From: Moniliophthora roreri
Lineage: Eukaryota; Basidiomycota; Agaricomycetes; Agaricales; Marasmiaceae
Reading direction: 5' to 3'
Assembly: GCA_001466705.2 (NCBI GenBank)
Contig: LATX02000057.1
Coordinates: 248,001 to 312,000 of the forward strand
DNA: 64,000 nt
Shown: piece after piece, positions 33,950-46,848 of the stretch
Position numbering within the stretch: position 1 is the stretch's first letter
Layout of the letters: every line of letters begins with the position of its first letter
The notes under the pieces: generated by a model
The model's input: the letters and a program-made list of their open reading frames with translations, nothing else
Told to the model about the DNA's origin: nothing
Databases searched by the model: none
Position numbers and translations under genes: made by a program

Positions 33950-35229
33950 GGTTGGCCAAGATTTGATGAATTGGTTGTTTATCAGGTACAAATACATATG
34001 TAGTGCATGATATCAATTCGTATAAACTCAAGACGAAAACGCGCAGAATTGCCAAAGGCTCCCAAAACAAAGGCTCCCAAAACAAAGGAGTTATGATTAA
34101 GGTGAGAGTTGACGGTTCGATCCGTTCTCAGTATATATGTGGAGCTTCCATCCAAGACAATGTAACTCTTCCCTTCGGATCTGTATGAAGGCGGTCCTGT
34201 CGTGTGTCGTGAAGGATAGTAAAGACGGATATCCGGGTTCCATGCTGATATGTCTGGATGACCTTTCGGTTCTAGACGCTGAATTTATCCAAGCTGTGTT
34301 TGGAATAAATGTCTAAGGAGTAAATCGTGGATAGAAGCAAGGTTGGTCACGGTGGAGGGTGTAATGCCACCAGCAGATCTAGAGGTGTGTTGCCACTTGC
34401 AGAGTATGAGGAAACCGATTCCGAGAATTCACTTTATCGTATTGCATTAGGAGCCTGCATAGGCCCACCAGGACCAGAGTATAAAGACATGGAATTGAAA
34501 TATGCGTTTGCCTCTATATTTGTACGCTCATGAACTCATCCAGAAGACGATGGCTCTCGCTAAAGCAATCAGGGGGGCCGAAGGCGCGAATAGAAGCCCG
34601 ACGGCTTGCCATAAACAACTGCCGCGTGGTGAGTAGAATGGTACAGATAGCTTACAACACGTACATAGTTTGAACTACCATAAGCGTGTATAAGTAAAGA
34701 TAAAAGATCAAAGTAGTCTGGAAAACTTACTAGTAGATCGACTATTCAAACACAGGAGGCTCGGTCAATTTTCGAAAATCTCTCGGTGTCCTGCCAAATA
34801 TATTTCGAATTCGGAACGTCGTATGGCATTTCACTAAACGTACCGAGTTCTGAAAGAGATCTAGAGAAGGTTGATGGCTTGTGCGAGGTCGAACACCACT
34901 AGAAACTCTCTGAGTCTGTGGGAAGGTCTGGTCAAGTTGTCATGGAACAAAGTTTACCGAACATACGGGAAGTACTCGATCCAGAAGGACGTTTGGTTAA
35001 TATAAGCTTTCGCGATTGAATCTGGTAGCTCTATGAGTGAAGATTAGCACGATCGGGAGAACGCTAGTGAGACTTACGATGGAAATGAACATTCTATGAC
35101 TTGGTTCAGAGGTGCTTTCTGCCCAATCATATTGATGACTTGCGATACAAGACCTACATGGTAGCGTCGAATGAAAAATCGATGATTCTGATAACAGTCT
35201 TGTCACCCACCAAAACCGATACCAAACAG
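33950..35229. other. Unassigned stretch of about 1.3 kb
   Basis: No gene recognised. A small direct duplication (GGCTCCCAAAACAAA twice in a row) lies at about 34058-34087. The far end adjoins the decayed tail of the CSC1-type pseudogene. Confidence 0.4.
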
Positions 35230-36599
35230 CGTGAATACGACTTATTGGCTAATAGCGAGGAAAGCAAGTTATACGAGGACTAGCGGAGGAACAAACCCGG
35301 TGAAAATCGTGTAGGATATGAAAGATGGTCCCACCCAACTGTCGGGGAAGGGAAGATAACCGGTAGCAGTGACCTGCCGTTGCTCCAGATCTGGGTGATA
35401 TTAGCTTTCATCAGTGTGTGGGTGTTAGTGTGTTAACTTACAATATCTATCGGATCGGGCGCAAGCGTAATGTTAGTTCCTTCAAAATGCTTTCGCGCTA
35501 GTTTCCTCGCGGTGATATGGGGTTAGGGTACGGCTGCTAGAGAAGCAAAACCATAGCTCTGTGCTTGGCGCATTTCTGCCCTTGAGCGATAATATTCGAC
35601 TGCAACTTCCGTCCGCTTTACTTTCTCATTGCGCGGACTGTAAGGAAAATGATGCTACAACAAAAATAGTCAGACGCACCTGTAAAACACAATAGCATCT
35701 TTTCTGGTGCCTCCAATTCCACAGCATCCGCCGATTCCTACGGTTGGCTGATGTTTTCCTGGTTGAAGAACTTGACGAGAACAGCTTTAAATTCTCGCAC
35801 AGTCTGATTATGATATTTGATCACGTCTGGTAATTGCCCGACTTTATGACCGATGTGAACTGAGGTCGTAGGATATGGTATCTTCAGACCAGTCAAAATA
35901 CGACTGATACCTTCGTCGGAGCGCAGTTTCTCGGGAACATAGGCGATGCAAATGGTCCGAGCGTAGAAAGATTGTAGGTAATCCGGCGACCTAAACCATT
36001 CATTTCTGAGTTTCACGATATCCCTCCAGTAGATATACATGAGGTATACCACGAAAAATGTGATGAGATATGCCATGTATGGACAGCTGATAAAGAAAAT
36101 CCTTTTGTCCGTTGGTATATACTTCTGATTGTGGATGTAGTCGAATGGCAGAAGTATGCCACAAGTGAGGATAGCGACTCCGGAGAAAAGGGTACGCACG
36201 AGACGAAGAAAGAGGAGAAAGGTCACTGCGTCGAGGCCGATCTTGTCAAGAAGTTCTGTCTCTTTGGTATGAATGAGGGGTGGAAGTCAACCGAAAAGGG
36301 AGTCGGCTATGGGAGGTGGTGCCTTGTTATCTTCACGATATTTGATTTTTGGTTCGTAGATCATCTGCGAGAGCGTCAATTTCTAGCAGGGAAAATGCAA
36401 TGCCACTTACCTTGTTTTTCGGACGCAAGAATTGAACGCCAAGACGGTCACAATCTGCATTACAGTCAACAAAATAAAACTACACAGGGAAGAAGCTTAC
36501 CGAAGCGAGACTCATCAATAGGTGAGTGCCCACTGCTTGGGGGGCCAGGGTCCTTCCAGCATTAAGAGCCTTTTGGATGTCCATTGGATCAGGAGCCAT
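35230..36599 (-). pseudogene. CSC1-type (DUF221/OSCA-TMEM63) stress-gated channel, broken and truncated
   Basis: The minus strand from ATG 36599 reads MAPDPMDIQKALNAG and AVTVLAFNSC, the usual start of fungal Csc1-like channels, followed after introns by HTKETELLDKIGLDAVTFLLFLRLVRTLF, membrane segments, then RDIVKLRNEWFRSPDYLQSFYARTICIAYVPEKLRSDEGI and PTTSVHIGHKVGQLPDV. These are conserved Csc1 motifs. Lesions: TGA replaces the expected Trp in the LFGWLPPL block (about 36290), and TAA stands in the AAVPYxHI block (about 35520); after about 35400 similarity fades, so the channel core with most membrane segments is missing. A working copy would have some 800-1000 residues. Clearly a pseudogene. 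Confidence 0.85.
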
Positions 36600-36959
36600 G
36601 TTGGCTGGTTGGAGGCGAAGCGAAAAGTTCTGTGCGGTCCGTTGTGCGCCTTATATGAAGGCAGTAGTGGCTATGCCAGAGCTAGACATGGTTCAGGGCT
36701 CCTTCAGGGCAGTTGAGATGGGCGCACAAGAGGACAGACACTCCATAAGAGCCAAGACTGGTAAGATATCGATATTTGATGTATGAATATTCCAGGTGTC
36801 AAGAATGTAAACAATCACGACTGGGGTGAAAGAAAAGATGAGCGCCCACATGTACAAGCGCCCCTGGTTCGTCACGCTTTCTGACTAAGCCAACCACTCT
36901 TCGACAGTGACAACAACGGCCACCGGTGTCACTACTCTTTCACTAGCTCCACTGCTGGC
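36600..36959. other. Region between the CSC1-type pseudogene and the acidic-protein gene
   Basis: About 360 bases between two back-to-back starts. It would have been the divergent promoter of both. Nothing else recognised. Confidence 0.4.
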
Positions 36960-39900
36960 ATGTATTCTTCTGTCTTCTCTGTAAATTCTTCAAGGATTCC
37001 TACGTCATCTCTTTCCGAGTCCTCACGGAGCAAAGCAGCGAGACCTCCCATTCACAATCCTTACGACAAGTTCACCCAGGTCGAGTTTGACGCGTGGATT
37101 GGGGGCATCACCGGTGCACTCCGCAAGGCTCTGGGTCACGAAGACGAGGTTGAAGAGTCAGAGAGGTTACAGTCCGCAGATCACGAATCAGAGGCTAATA
37201 GGTTGGATGGTAATATCGACCACTACACTAGCCCCAGCGAAGAAGCAGAGGCATCAGACGATTCGTTGGTTGACAGGAAGGTACAATACGCGTCTGTCAA
37301 AGGGAAGAGTAGGGATCCGGGCGAGGGACCAGGTCTTGGGTCCGGTACCATTACTGAGCCAATAGAGCTGGGGTCTGATTCGGACGAAGAGGATGATGTT
37401 TTTGAGGAAGAGGACGATGGAGACTATGATGAACATGAAGAAGACGATTACCGATATCATCACCGCACGGAAAGGAGTGGTACAACTCATAGTTCGCCCA
37501 CTCGAAGGTTTACCCCCGAGTCGCACGAAGTTCTAGTGCCTTCACGTGGTGACCAGCATGTTGATGATGAAGAAGTTTTCGATGAGCTCCAGGACGAAAA
37601 TGGCCTGTTCTCGGATGGAGAGGGTGATGAAGACCAACCAATTGAACTGATATCGGACGAGGAAGAAGAAAATGACGAGAATAGGCGACCGGAATTCCAG
37701 CCTGCAAAATCTCCTCAAGTTGCAGTACACACGGTTGGGGACGAGGACCAAGAGCTTGACGAGATTGAAGTTGAATATGAAGGGGAAGAGGAACAGCCCT
37801 CTGAAGAAAATACTGGTATGCTTTTAGTCGTGTTGTTTAAGATTTACACTAACATAGACCTAAGCCTTTCCGCCTCTCAAGGACCCCTTCAATGCTCAAC
37901 CCGTTGATATACGTGACCCTTGGGCAGGTCCTCATACCTACGCTGAGGATTTCTACTCGGGCGGTGACCTTCGTGCTGATACCGATGGTTCCGTGAACCC
38001 AGATCGTCTCAACGAGAACGACGGGAGCGATATCAGTGCATTTTTGACACCAGGCATCATTACACCAAACGATCCAGAAAATGACAGTGTTGCGTCAGAC
38101 TCGGGCTCGCGTACTGGTGTGCCGTTTACACCACTGCGAGTAGCATTGGCTAGAAAACTCGAGCCTGAAATTTTTGACTTTGATGATGATGAGGAAGATG
38201 AACTTGATGAGGGATCTCGACCATCTCGTTCAAGCCCAACGCATTCATCTCCTAGTCCTCGGAAGCAAGTTTTGGACAGCCTTTATGGTGATTTGGTAAC
38301 CGACGAATCTGGAAATGGTATGTGTTTGACCTTTCGTGTTATCGTGGATTCTAAAAAATTTCTAGCAGGTTTAGGGACACCGAACGTCGAGACCCCGACG
38401 AAAGAAGTCATCGCTGTCGATGAGGAAGACATAGTAATGGATGATCGCGAACCACCCCAAAACATTCCAGAACAGGTTCCAGAACAAGAATCAGACGATA
38501 TCGATATCGTGGAAGTTGTTAGTGCTACATTAGTACCTAAATCCTCGATCGAAGGTGAGCCCTTGTCTACAATGTTTTCACTTGTTTTAAACAACAAACA
38601 ATAGCTGTAATAACCGAGGAAATGGCGGAACTCACTGGGGAGACAGCCTCACCTGGTCTTCCCGGAAAGGAAGAAATAGCAGCCCTAGTGGATGTCGCGG
38701 TGTCAACCTCTATCAAGATAACTGCAGAATCGACAGACTCTGAGTCTCAGGGTCAGGTATATACAGTACATGAGGTGTTATCGGATGACGAACATGAACA
38801 TCCACTTGAAGGAGATACAGATGTCGATGTGGAGTCCATCCCTGATATGGGCCCGAGAAATTTAGTTCCGGAGTACGATGTGGAAGAGCCCGAAACAGCG
38901 GCTGAGGAAAGGACCGCCGTATGTGTTTGCTCCTTGACACGTTTATTTCCATTGTGACATTTATTCTAGGAGTCCCGCGAACGAGGAGACAGCCTTGGTG
39001 TTATCAGTGTAGCAACGAGCTGTTCAGCCACTCCCACACAAAAGAAAGAGGTGTCGCTTGGGGATCTTGCTTTGGACGAACCTTCTCGTGACCACGCGAT
39101 GGCGTCAGATGATGCAGCTTTGGTTGTCGAAAATTTGTTGGAAGTTATGCGCGGGAAGGAGATGCCCGGAACACGAACAGCCGCAAAAGACGCCAATAAC
39201 GAAGAGGATTTAGTATACCCAGAACCTCCTGAAATGGAAATCTCTGACATCCCGGTCGCGGCTGGCAAAGCCCCCGAAGCGGATTTGTTGAAGGAAGGCG
39301 AAGAATCATTGGTACAGGATACCGAAGAGGTGCTCAACCAGGTAGCGAAACTTGAACAAGAGGATGACGGTGTCCAGCAGGAGAGCGTCGAGCAGGATAT
39401 CTCGCTGCCTAGTGCCGAGAATAAAGATGAGTCAACGGCTAGAGAGCCTGCCACACCTACTGTCGCCCTCCCACCAACATCAATTGTAGCAGCTGGACGT
39501 AGTGATATGCACGAGCAACCGTCATCTTCTCAAGAACAACCTGAGCAGCCTTCTGTGAGAATTCCGCCGTCAGTGCAAGCGGCCCCAGCTCCTCAGCCAA
39601 CCTATCCATCCTCTCCGACGTCCCAATTCCCTCCAGTTCCCCGGGTTCCCCAAGGATTTCATCAACAACAGTACAACACGTATTCGTATCGCGGCTCGTC
39701 AACTCATCCACTGACCAATACCACTCTTTTAGCTGCGTCGAACGGGGTGCCTATCACTACGAACTCATGGATATACTATGGGCCCTCTCCCTCTACATCC
39801 ACTTCCACGATCCTAACGAACCCTCCTACGAATTCCAGTTATGTTCCGTACTGGGGTGTGCAGACCCAGCCCGTGCAGTACAATATGCCTCTGCGCCCAC

Positions 39901-41963
39901 CTAGTTCTCCCTCTACTTCGCCCACTAATTCACCTACTGTTGAACAACGATCAAACACTATACGTCCACCTCCAATCAACACCGGTTCACTCGCCATTTT
40001 GTCGGCTCCACACGGCGGTGTGACGGGCCTCGGGGCTGACCCGTATCCTGCCAATCTTTCCACCCCGGGTGTTATGCACGAAGAGGAGACTGATGAGGAC
40101 AACAACGAAGACGAGCTCGACTCTTCGCCAACTGAAGAGTCGAGTAGTCCTGAATCACTTCAGCTGAGCAAGGCCGATCCCAACAGTGCTCCACCAAATA
40201 TTGTCCAGATGAACGGGAAGTCCCATACTGAGGCTAGTATTTCCATAGATCAGTCTGCTGCTGCAGTTATCCAAACGAACCTTGGGGTACCGGCCGAAGA
40301 AAATGCTCACAGAGGCTTTGATGCTGATTCACATGTCGTCAATGAAATGACTGGTCCAGCGAAGGTACGGTTTGATAATGGAACACCCAGTCCAAACAAA
40401 GCCTCGCAACGAGTGGAGAAACCTCTCAGGCAAATCAAGGGAAACAAATCGATGTCGGACAAGTCTAATGAAGGGTGGGTTGGCTCCTTTTGATCAAGGT
40501 GGATAGCATCATCTGACGAAACCCACAGGAATAAGAGGACAATGAACACTGTAGCTCGCAAGCGATCAAGCGTCGGTGCGAACGACAAGAAACGCAAACG
40601 GGACGATGTTGACGCAGAAAACAAGTCCGCTTCCATTAGCAGCAACACCAAGACCGTGCCCTTCACGAAGGAGAAAGGGAAGCTGAAAGAAACAAGCCGG
40701 CAAAGTTCGGAAACGCCGTCGGCGTCTAGTTCCGGAGCCAGCGTTGTTGCAAAATTCCTTCAATCTGGAAGTAGAGCCTCCTCAGTGGCATCTATCTCAA
40801 CGGGAGAAGGTTCCGGTGCCGTTCAGTCTCCAAATGCGGCGCATCTGAAAGAACTCGCATTCCCAACTCCCACCGCTCTAAACCAACCGATGCTTCATAA
40901 TCATTCCCGAAAGGGACCCGTTCAGCATCAGCACGGTCCTGCTGCGCTCTCTCTACAAGCACAATTACAGAAACAACGAAGCGTTCCATCTATCAGCTCC
41001 CCCGTCGCTGGTCCGTCGTCACAGCCAAGTCCAACCTGGCATAATACGTACCGTGACAGAGTCCCAGTGACTCGTTCCCATTGCCAATATCACAAGATTA
41101 GTATGCCCGAAGTCGAGGACGGTCCACACATATACTTCCTTGTGCCAGGTTGTGCCTTGACCAAACCAGAGCTCATCAAGGAGGAAGAAATCATTGATCA
41201 CGGTGACGCTACAGGTGAGGATGCAGCACGGTGTGTCCCGGACATTGTATCGCTGGATATCAATGCCTATGTCGTCGGAATCATTAGGTTGTTGGTTGGC
41301 CCTGATAAGGAGCAGGAATGTTATTTCTTGCCACAGCCCGGCGAGGAACGCTCTCGCAAAATACGTCGCAGGGGGTCGTCGAAGTCTAGGGGACGGAAAG
41401 ATAATGTCCTTTATGGCGATACGCATACGGCAAGTGGCCACCCGCTTTCACCACCGACCTCACCGCGTGGTGCTCCTGTCTCCACGAATGGGTCCGCCGC
41501 TGGATCAACCTCAACTTCCACCGATCCTACTCAACAACAGCAGTCTGTAAGGACTCTGCAGAGCAAAACCACCGCGCCAATTAGAGAGTCCTTATCACCT
41601 TTATCGTCTGCTCTTACTTCGGATGATGAATCTAGTGGTGACGACTACGTCGAGAGTCCCAGGAAACGACCCAAAGGCAAGAAGGCAAAGAACCTCGATG
41701 GCCCTTTGGGATCTCAAGTAAAGGTCGCGGTCGAGAATAAGCCGAAGAAAGCCAAACAGTTGGGTCACGATGCTGCTGCATATGATCCAGCTAGAGCTGA
41801 CGACGAGACGGACTCTGCGTCTGAAACTGATACACCAGCGAAAGCTCGCAAAGTTTCCAAGTCTCAGTTGAAAAGGACACGAATCGTGGAAAATCCCGCA
41901 GACGAGGAAGAGGGAGACAGGCAAGCAAAGAAGGTCAAAATAGCTACTCCTGAGCGTGATTGA
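36960..41963 (+). CDS. Large acidic, mostly disordered nuclear-type protein of unknown function
   Basis: Six exons (36960-37815, 37865-38317, 38366-38554, 38605-38918, 38970-40474, 40529-41963), 1583 residues. A short ordered block at the start (NPYDKFTQVEFDAWIGGITGALRKAL) is followed by strongly acidic runs (SDSDEEDDVFEEEDDGDYDEHEEDD; IELxSDEEEE). The middle is Ser/Pro/Gln-rich (about residues 730-880). Residues 1290-1400 form an ordered module with DRVPVTRSHCQYHKISMPE, GPHIYFLVPGCALT, VPDIVSLDINAYVVGIIRLLVG and ECYFLP. The C-terminus is Lys-rich with several nuclear localisation-type clusters. I do not recognise a family; the layout suggests a chromatin or nuclear scaffold protein. It ends 122 bases from the convergent DUF1917 gene. 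Confidence 0.75.
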
Positions 41964-42085
41964 ACCCGCCCGGGGGAGGAGTTATATCCATGTTGGAATG
42001 TAAAGTAAATCATACCTCCTACGTTTCTTTAATTATTGTTCATCACAACAATCTTGTCAATAGATAATGAGAAGTGAAATGTCAA

Positions 42086-43561
42086 TCATTTTGCTTTCTT
42101 TTTCTGCGGTTGCTCTTCATCGTCGTCTCCTTCCTTTGCCCGTTTTCCACTTATCGCAGGCTTACTTGCCTCTTGATCTCCATCGTCCGAAGCGAATGGA
42201 TCGTCTCTTCCCTTCTTCTTCAGCTTTGGCTTCGCTTGGCTGGCCGCGGCTGTCGTTGTCGAAGTTGATGCTGCGGGGACAGCGGTCGTCTTGGGCACCG
42301 CTCGAAGTTCGGCATAAAATTGCTCTTTTAGCTCCTGCAACTTCATGAGCACATGTTCACCAACCCACAATAGACCGTACCCTCATCTCCGAGTCCTTCA
42401 TAAGCGCTGAATTCTTCCAAATCTATCGCAGTTCGTTGAGTGTCAAATGAATTTTCCTAAGTCCGGTCGGCACGTACTGTTGATTGCATTCCACTAGGGT
42501 GTTTACTGTCAATGCCGAGAAGAGTATATAGATCTGATTTGACTCCGGACAATGTAGCACCGTGATTTCGGAGTAGAACTTTCATGACCTGTAACGGGAG
42601 GGTGTTCAACCTGACCCCGTGTTAAGTCAAACTAAACAACATACTTTAGTCACTAAGTCCTTGTCGTATACATCAGGAATATAAAGGCAGATAACATGCT
42701 GGTACTTGGGGTCATCGCTCTCCGGAGAAGTAGAGACCTTTGCGGTGTGCACGTCCGTTCCTGCAAGAGGTCCATCTATCAGAGAGCCTGCGGAAATGTC
42801 CCTCAATCTCATTCAGCTTGAGAATGCTTCGGAAACACGAACCTGCGAGGTTCAACCATATCATATCTACCTTGTCATGTGGGGCGAATATCAACCTATA
42901 CCGGTCTCAGAGAAAATTATCGCGATTGAGGACGTTTATATTAACATACCATTTGCCAACAACGTAACCGTGCTTTTGTGCTATCTTCTTGAATGTCTCC
43001 GCCGCCCCGGCCTGAACCTGCTCGCGAACTTCCTTCTTACTTTTGGCGCCAGTTTTTTTGTTCGATCTGAGAGGTATGGAATCATCATTCTGCAGACAGT
43101 CAACATAAGGGTAACGACCCGGTCACGATGCCAGCGAGGCCTAGTCACCTTAATGCTTTCGATTTTGTCCATGGTGTCCTTCACTTAGTAGTAGTGTGTA
43201 AACTTTAGAAAACCCGAAGCCACCTTGAATCGAGCGCTCACTCACAAACTTTACGCGCTTCTGACAAAGCTGCTGCTAGAGCCTCGTCCGTTGCTTCCAG
43301 CGCATCCTTGGTGCTTCTAATCCAGATCCACTGTACCGTGTTGAGAAAAGCTTCTGAATCGAATGAGTAACCTTACAGGTTTTGTGCCATCGTTTTGAAC
43401 CATAGAGGGCTTATACTACCACCGCTACACTCAAGAAGCGCCTCCACTAAACGGAATCATGGACTCACCTTTGCCAAAAAGTCCTGCAGGGGTATATCTG
43501 AATCTTTGGACCAAGAGTATTTGTAGCCTCGTGGGATTGTGTCTTCAGTCCTTTCAGCCAT
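42086..43561 (-). CDS. DUF1917 (BLES03/C11orf68-like) protein
   Basis: About eight exons on the minus strand, ATG 43561 to TGA 42088-42086. Ordered blocks are WIWIRSTKDALEATDEAL, then AAETFKKIAQKHGYVVGKW, LIFAPHDKVDMIWLNLA, GSLIDGPLAGTDVHTAKVST and QHVICLYIPDVYDKDLVTKV. The KW-xFxxxxxVDxxW-xxxA, AKVST and HVICxY motifs are those of DUF1917, whose structures show an eIF4E-like fold. Biochemical role unknown; cap binding has not been shown to my knowledge. The C-terminal exon adds a Lys-rich tail (KPKLKKKGRDDPFASDDGD...QKKKAK), probably a nuclear signal. Exon borders in the first half are less certain than the conserved core. Confidence 0.8.
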
Positions 43562-43639
43562 TGCAGGGAAATTGACGAAATCAATGATAATGTTGGTGGG
43601 AAAGGGGCACAAAACGCGTCTAGTCCAAACCACCGCGAC
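43562..43639. promoter_or_regulatory. Very short divergent promoter with an ACGCGT element
   Basis: Only 78 bases separate the ATGs of the DUF1917 gene (43561, -) and the gamma-tubulin complex gene (43640, +). An exact ACGCGT (43614-43619) matches the MluI cell-cycle box bound by MBF in yeasts. One chance match is possible. Confidence 0.5.
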
Positions 43640-46600
43640 ATGTCAGTTTTCCCCACCATTGTTGACGACAAGGACGATTTTCAGCAGAATGCCCCTCCCA
43701 GTTTACCACCAATTTACGCTCGGTTCTTTGTTCCCCAGCTCCTGGATCAACCTCAAGACCCTATCATCGATACGTTGAAGCGTACCAAAAATGAACGACA
43801 CCATCCTGCGGAGTTCAACTCGCCTCCTCGCCTGATAGATTTCAAGGAGGTTTGGGAGGGTTTAGCGCGAGCGAATGTCGAGTCTGTAGAGGATATTTGG
43901 GAAGTAGCCGTTCGTCGACATGGAGGACGGGTAAGGCTTCAACGATTCCTTCACAGAGGTTTCTCATAAGGCTTTCAAGAGTCAGACATACTCATGGGAT
44001 GCTCTACGGACAATATCTGCTATTCATTCTTCAAGTACCGGATTATTATCTGAGCAAGACCACATAATGTTCGCCGCTGCTCGACATCAGTAAGTAGGTT
44101 ACGTGTGTCCAGGTCTGAAATGAAAACCAAACCCACGCAGTGTTCAACCACGGCTTCATGATCCCGATGTAGACGTCCAATATGTCTATCAGAGTGATCT
44201 GTTGGACGACCTGAAGATGACCGCTCTAGGAACATCTTCTTTACTTCATAAATGGGATGCAAGCAATGAGGGGTTCGAAGAAGTTGGCAGAGGATGTGGA
44301 AAAAGGACCGTGATCATTGTCTATGGCAAGGACGAGGTGACGAGTAGAAGGTGAGCGCACTACCTTGGCCATGATGTTATGATGCTGAGGACCCAATCCA
44401 AGCCTCATTTCGCCATTTTTAACAATAGGGACGACTTTACGGCGGTTAGAAAAACTTGTGTTGGATTTAAGATTTCAGTACGTGTATGGAATTATAGCGT
44501 GTCAACAAGCAAGTAACTATGGATCACAGAACATCTGGCGCTGGACCCACTATACACGCGTTCGCACACGCTCTTTCAACATGCTTGACTTTCATACGTC
44601 AGTCATTAGACGACTGCTCGTCTCAGGAGGTAGAAACAAAATCGGATGATAACATGTGCTCGGTTCTATGGCACTATAAACCATGGGAAGAAATATTAGT
44701 CGTTCTTGCGACGCTATGTAATCGGGTAGGTCTCCAACCATTTTTTTCGTGTTGTCCACCGACACGCTTATTTGAAAAGCAGCAAAGTGTTTCTCCCGAT
44801 GAATATCAACCTCTACCTACCTCTCCAGAAACAATCATCTCCTTGTTATATGACACGCTCAAATTTCATTTGGAAATTCGATCACCCCGCATCACCTCCT
44901 CCATTCTGGCATTCATGCTGACAGAGACCTCTCGGGACTACATTGAAACCATTGGTAGAAGTGTCGGTCTTCTTGGAGGTGCATCAGGTCAAAAGCCCGG
45001 TGTATCGGACGAGGTGTTCGAAATATTCCCCACTTTCTTCTCCTCGGAGTTGGTGACTGCCTTACCAATTGCTCGCAAGTCTCTCGGCCTCCTTCGAGCA
45101 GCTCGTCCGGATCATCCAATTTCAACTCAGAAGTGTAATTCCTTCGCTCTTTGGTTTTGGACGCATGAAGAGATAGAACAGTCGTTCAACAACTTTTCGC
45201 GGGAAACGCCTGGAGAGTCGAATTCGGTGGAAAGTACGGTCATTGAGGAACCATACTCTAAAATCTCATATAGAGAGTACAGAGAAGAATTAACTCAGTT
45301 CCGGGTGTTTGACCTTCAGCCCGGGTTGGGTATCGGTTGTTCATATTTTGACAGAGCTTATACGGCTGCACCTGAAGTACGACTACGACATTTCATAGAT
45401 GCTTTCCCAGAAGCACTACCCTCCGTTACACCGACCCTTGACCATCTAGCAGCTTTGGTTCTGCGACCATTACTTGATCGTTGTGTCGCACTGTCGACCA
45501 CCCTTCTCTCAATCTTTCTGTCTCTACCTCCACCTCTTTCCCTCCATTCTCATTTGAAAGTCATGCGATCTTACATGCTTTTGATGTCTCCGTCCTTTAA
45601 GGCGCGACTCTCATCAGCGCTATTCTCCGACTCTACGGACTTCTTCCCAGACGTACAATCCGGTCATAAGTTTTCACTGGGGTCGCTTCGAAGACACCCT
45701 CATGGAGGCGACGTACGGGACAGAGTTTGGGCTGTCGGACTAGCGCCTGCTCTTTTAGAAAGAGACGTTTGGCCACCTGTTGGTACAGATCTCAGCTTCT
45801 TTCTCCGGACTGTCATCATGGATTCCTTTGTGGGCGGTAAAGCCGAAGGAGGCAATCGAGAGGAGGCAGTTGAAGAGGTGGAGAGTAGACTTGGGTTTGC
45901 TCTCAAAGAATCTGATCGAAATGCTTCATGGTCGAATCCTCTTGTTGTAGAGTAAGCTTCCCACGTCTTCATTCTGGCTAATATACTGATTCACTACAGA
46001 GCCTTAGACTTCTTGTACATGGACTATAAACCTCCTCATCCTCTCGATGTCGTGATAACTCCTGATATCGTATACAAGTATCAGCGTCTATTCTCGCTTC
46101 TGCTGAGAATACTGCGCGGTAAGTCTTTGGATACCTGGTTCCACAGACGGGGCTGATTATTGTGCCTGCTCATAGTGGAAAGCGCTATCGCGGCAGTATT
46201 TCGCATGACAAGGCCATCAATGCCACCTCTTTTTCCAACCCTCACTTTGTCGCACAAGCTATTGCATCACTTCCGTTTTGTCGCGCAATCCTTCGTGAGC
46301 AGTTTGTCGGAATACGTCTATGACACAGCTATTGGCGGAAACTTTGTGCCTTTCCTTGATAAAGTTTGCGAAGGTGGAACGGCACATTTCTCGGATGTTT
46401 TCTCGCTTGCGGAAAGCCATTCAGAAACAATGAATGACATTCTTACGGCATGTCTTGTGAGGACAAACTTACGGGTATCCGCAACGCTGTTGAGGGATTG
46501 TCTCAATACAATCCTGGAGTTTGCGGTGGTCATAGGAGAGCTATTTCGTGGACGGCTTCAGGAATACGAGGCAGCACCAATGATAGACGACCTTTTTACT

Positions 46601-46843
46601 CGATTCCGAAAGAAAACTGCATCGTTTGTGAGTCTACATTCATTCTGAACCGCGAATCCCTAACAAAAGACCTTGCAGATAAAGTCTCTGAGTACAACAG
46701 TTGACAAATCTTCGACGCCCAGGACCTTGATTGACGCGTCCTGGATAGGCCCGCAGGTGTCAGGCCCGGTCGGTGGTCTAGGTGCTCTTAATCATCTCCT
46801 TGTGCGCCTGGACAAGGGGAATTGGTGGTCAGAAAGCTGCTAG
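43640..46843 (+). CDS. Gamma-tubulin complex component (Spc97/Spc98, GCP family)
   Basis: Eight exons (43640-43930, 43971-44089, 44141-44350, 44403-44477, 44530-45951, 46000-46118, 46176-46627, 46679-46843), 950 residues. The N-terminal GRIP1-type half has YGKDEVTSR joined to SLISPFLTIGTTLRRLEKLVLDLRFQ. The C-terminal GRIP2-type half has AVGLAPALLERDVWPPVG, then ALDFLYMDYKPPHPLDVVITPDIVYKYQRLFSLLLRILRVESA, which is the GCP signature (L-x-Y-x-x-P-x-P-L-x-x-V-I-x-x-x-x-x-x-K-Y-x-x-x-F-x-x-L-L). GCPs form the gamma-tubulin ring that nucleates microtubules at spindle pole bodies. The length fits GCP5/6-like or GCP2/3-like members; I cannot decide which. The stop lies five bases from the stop of the next, convergent gene. 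Confidence 0.88.
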
Positions 46844-46848
46844 CAGAG

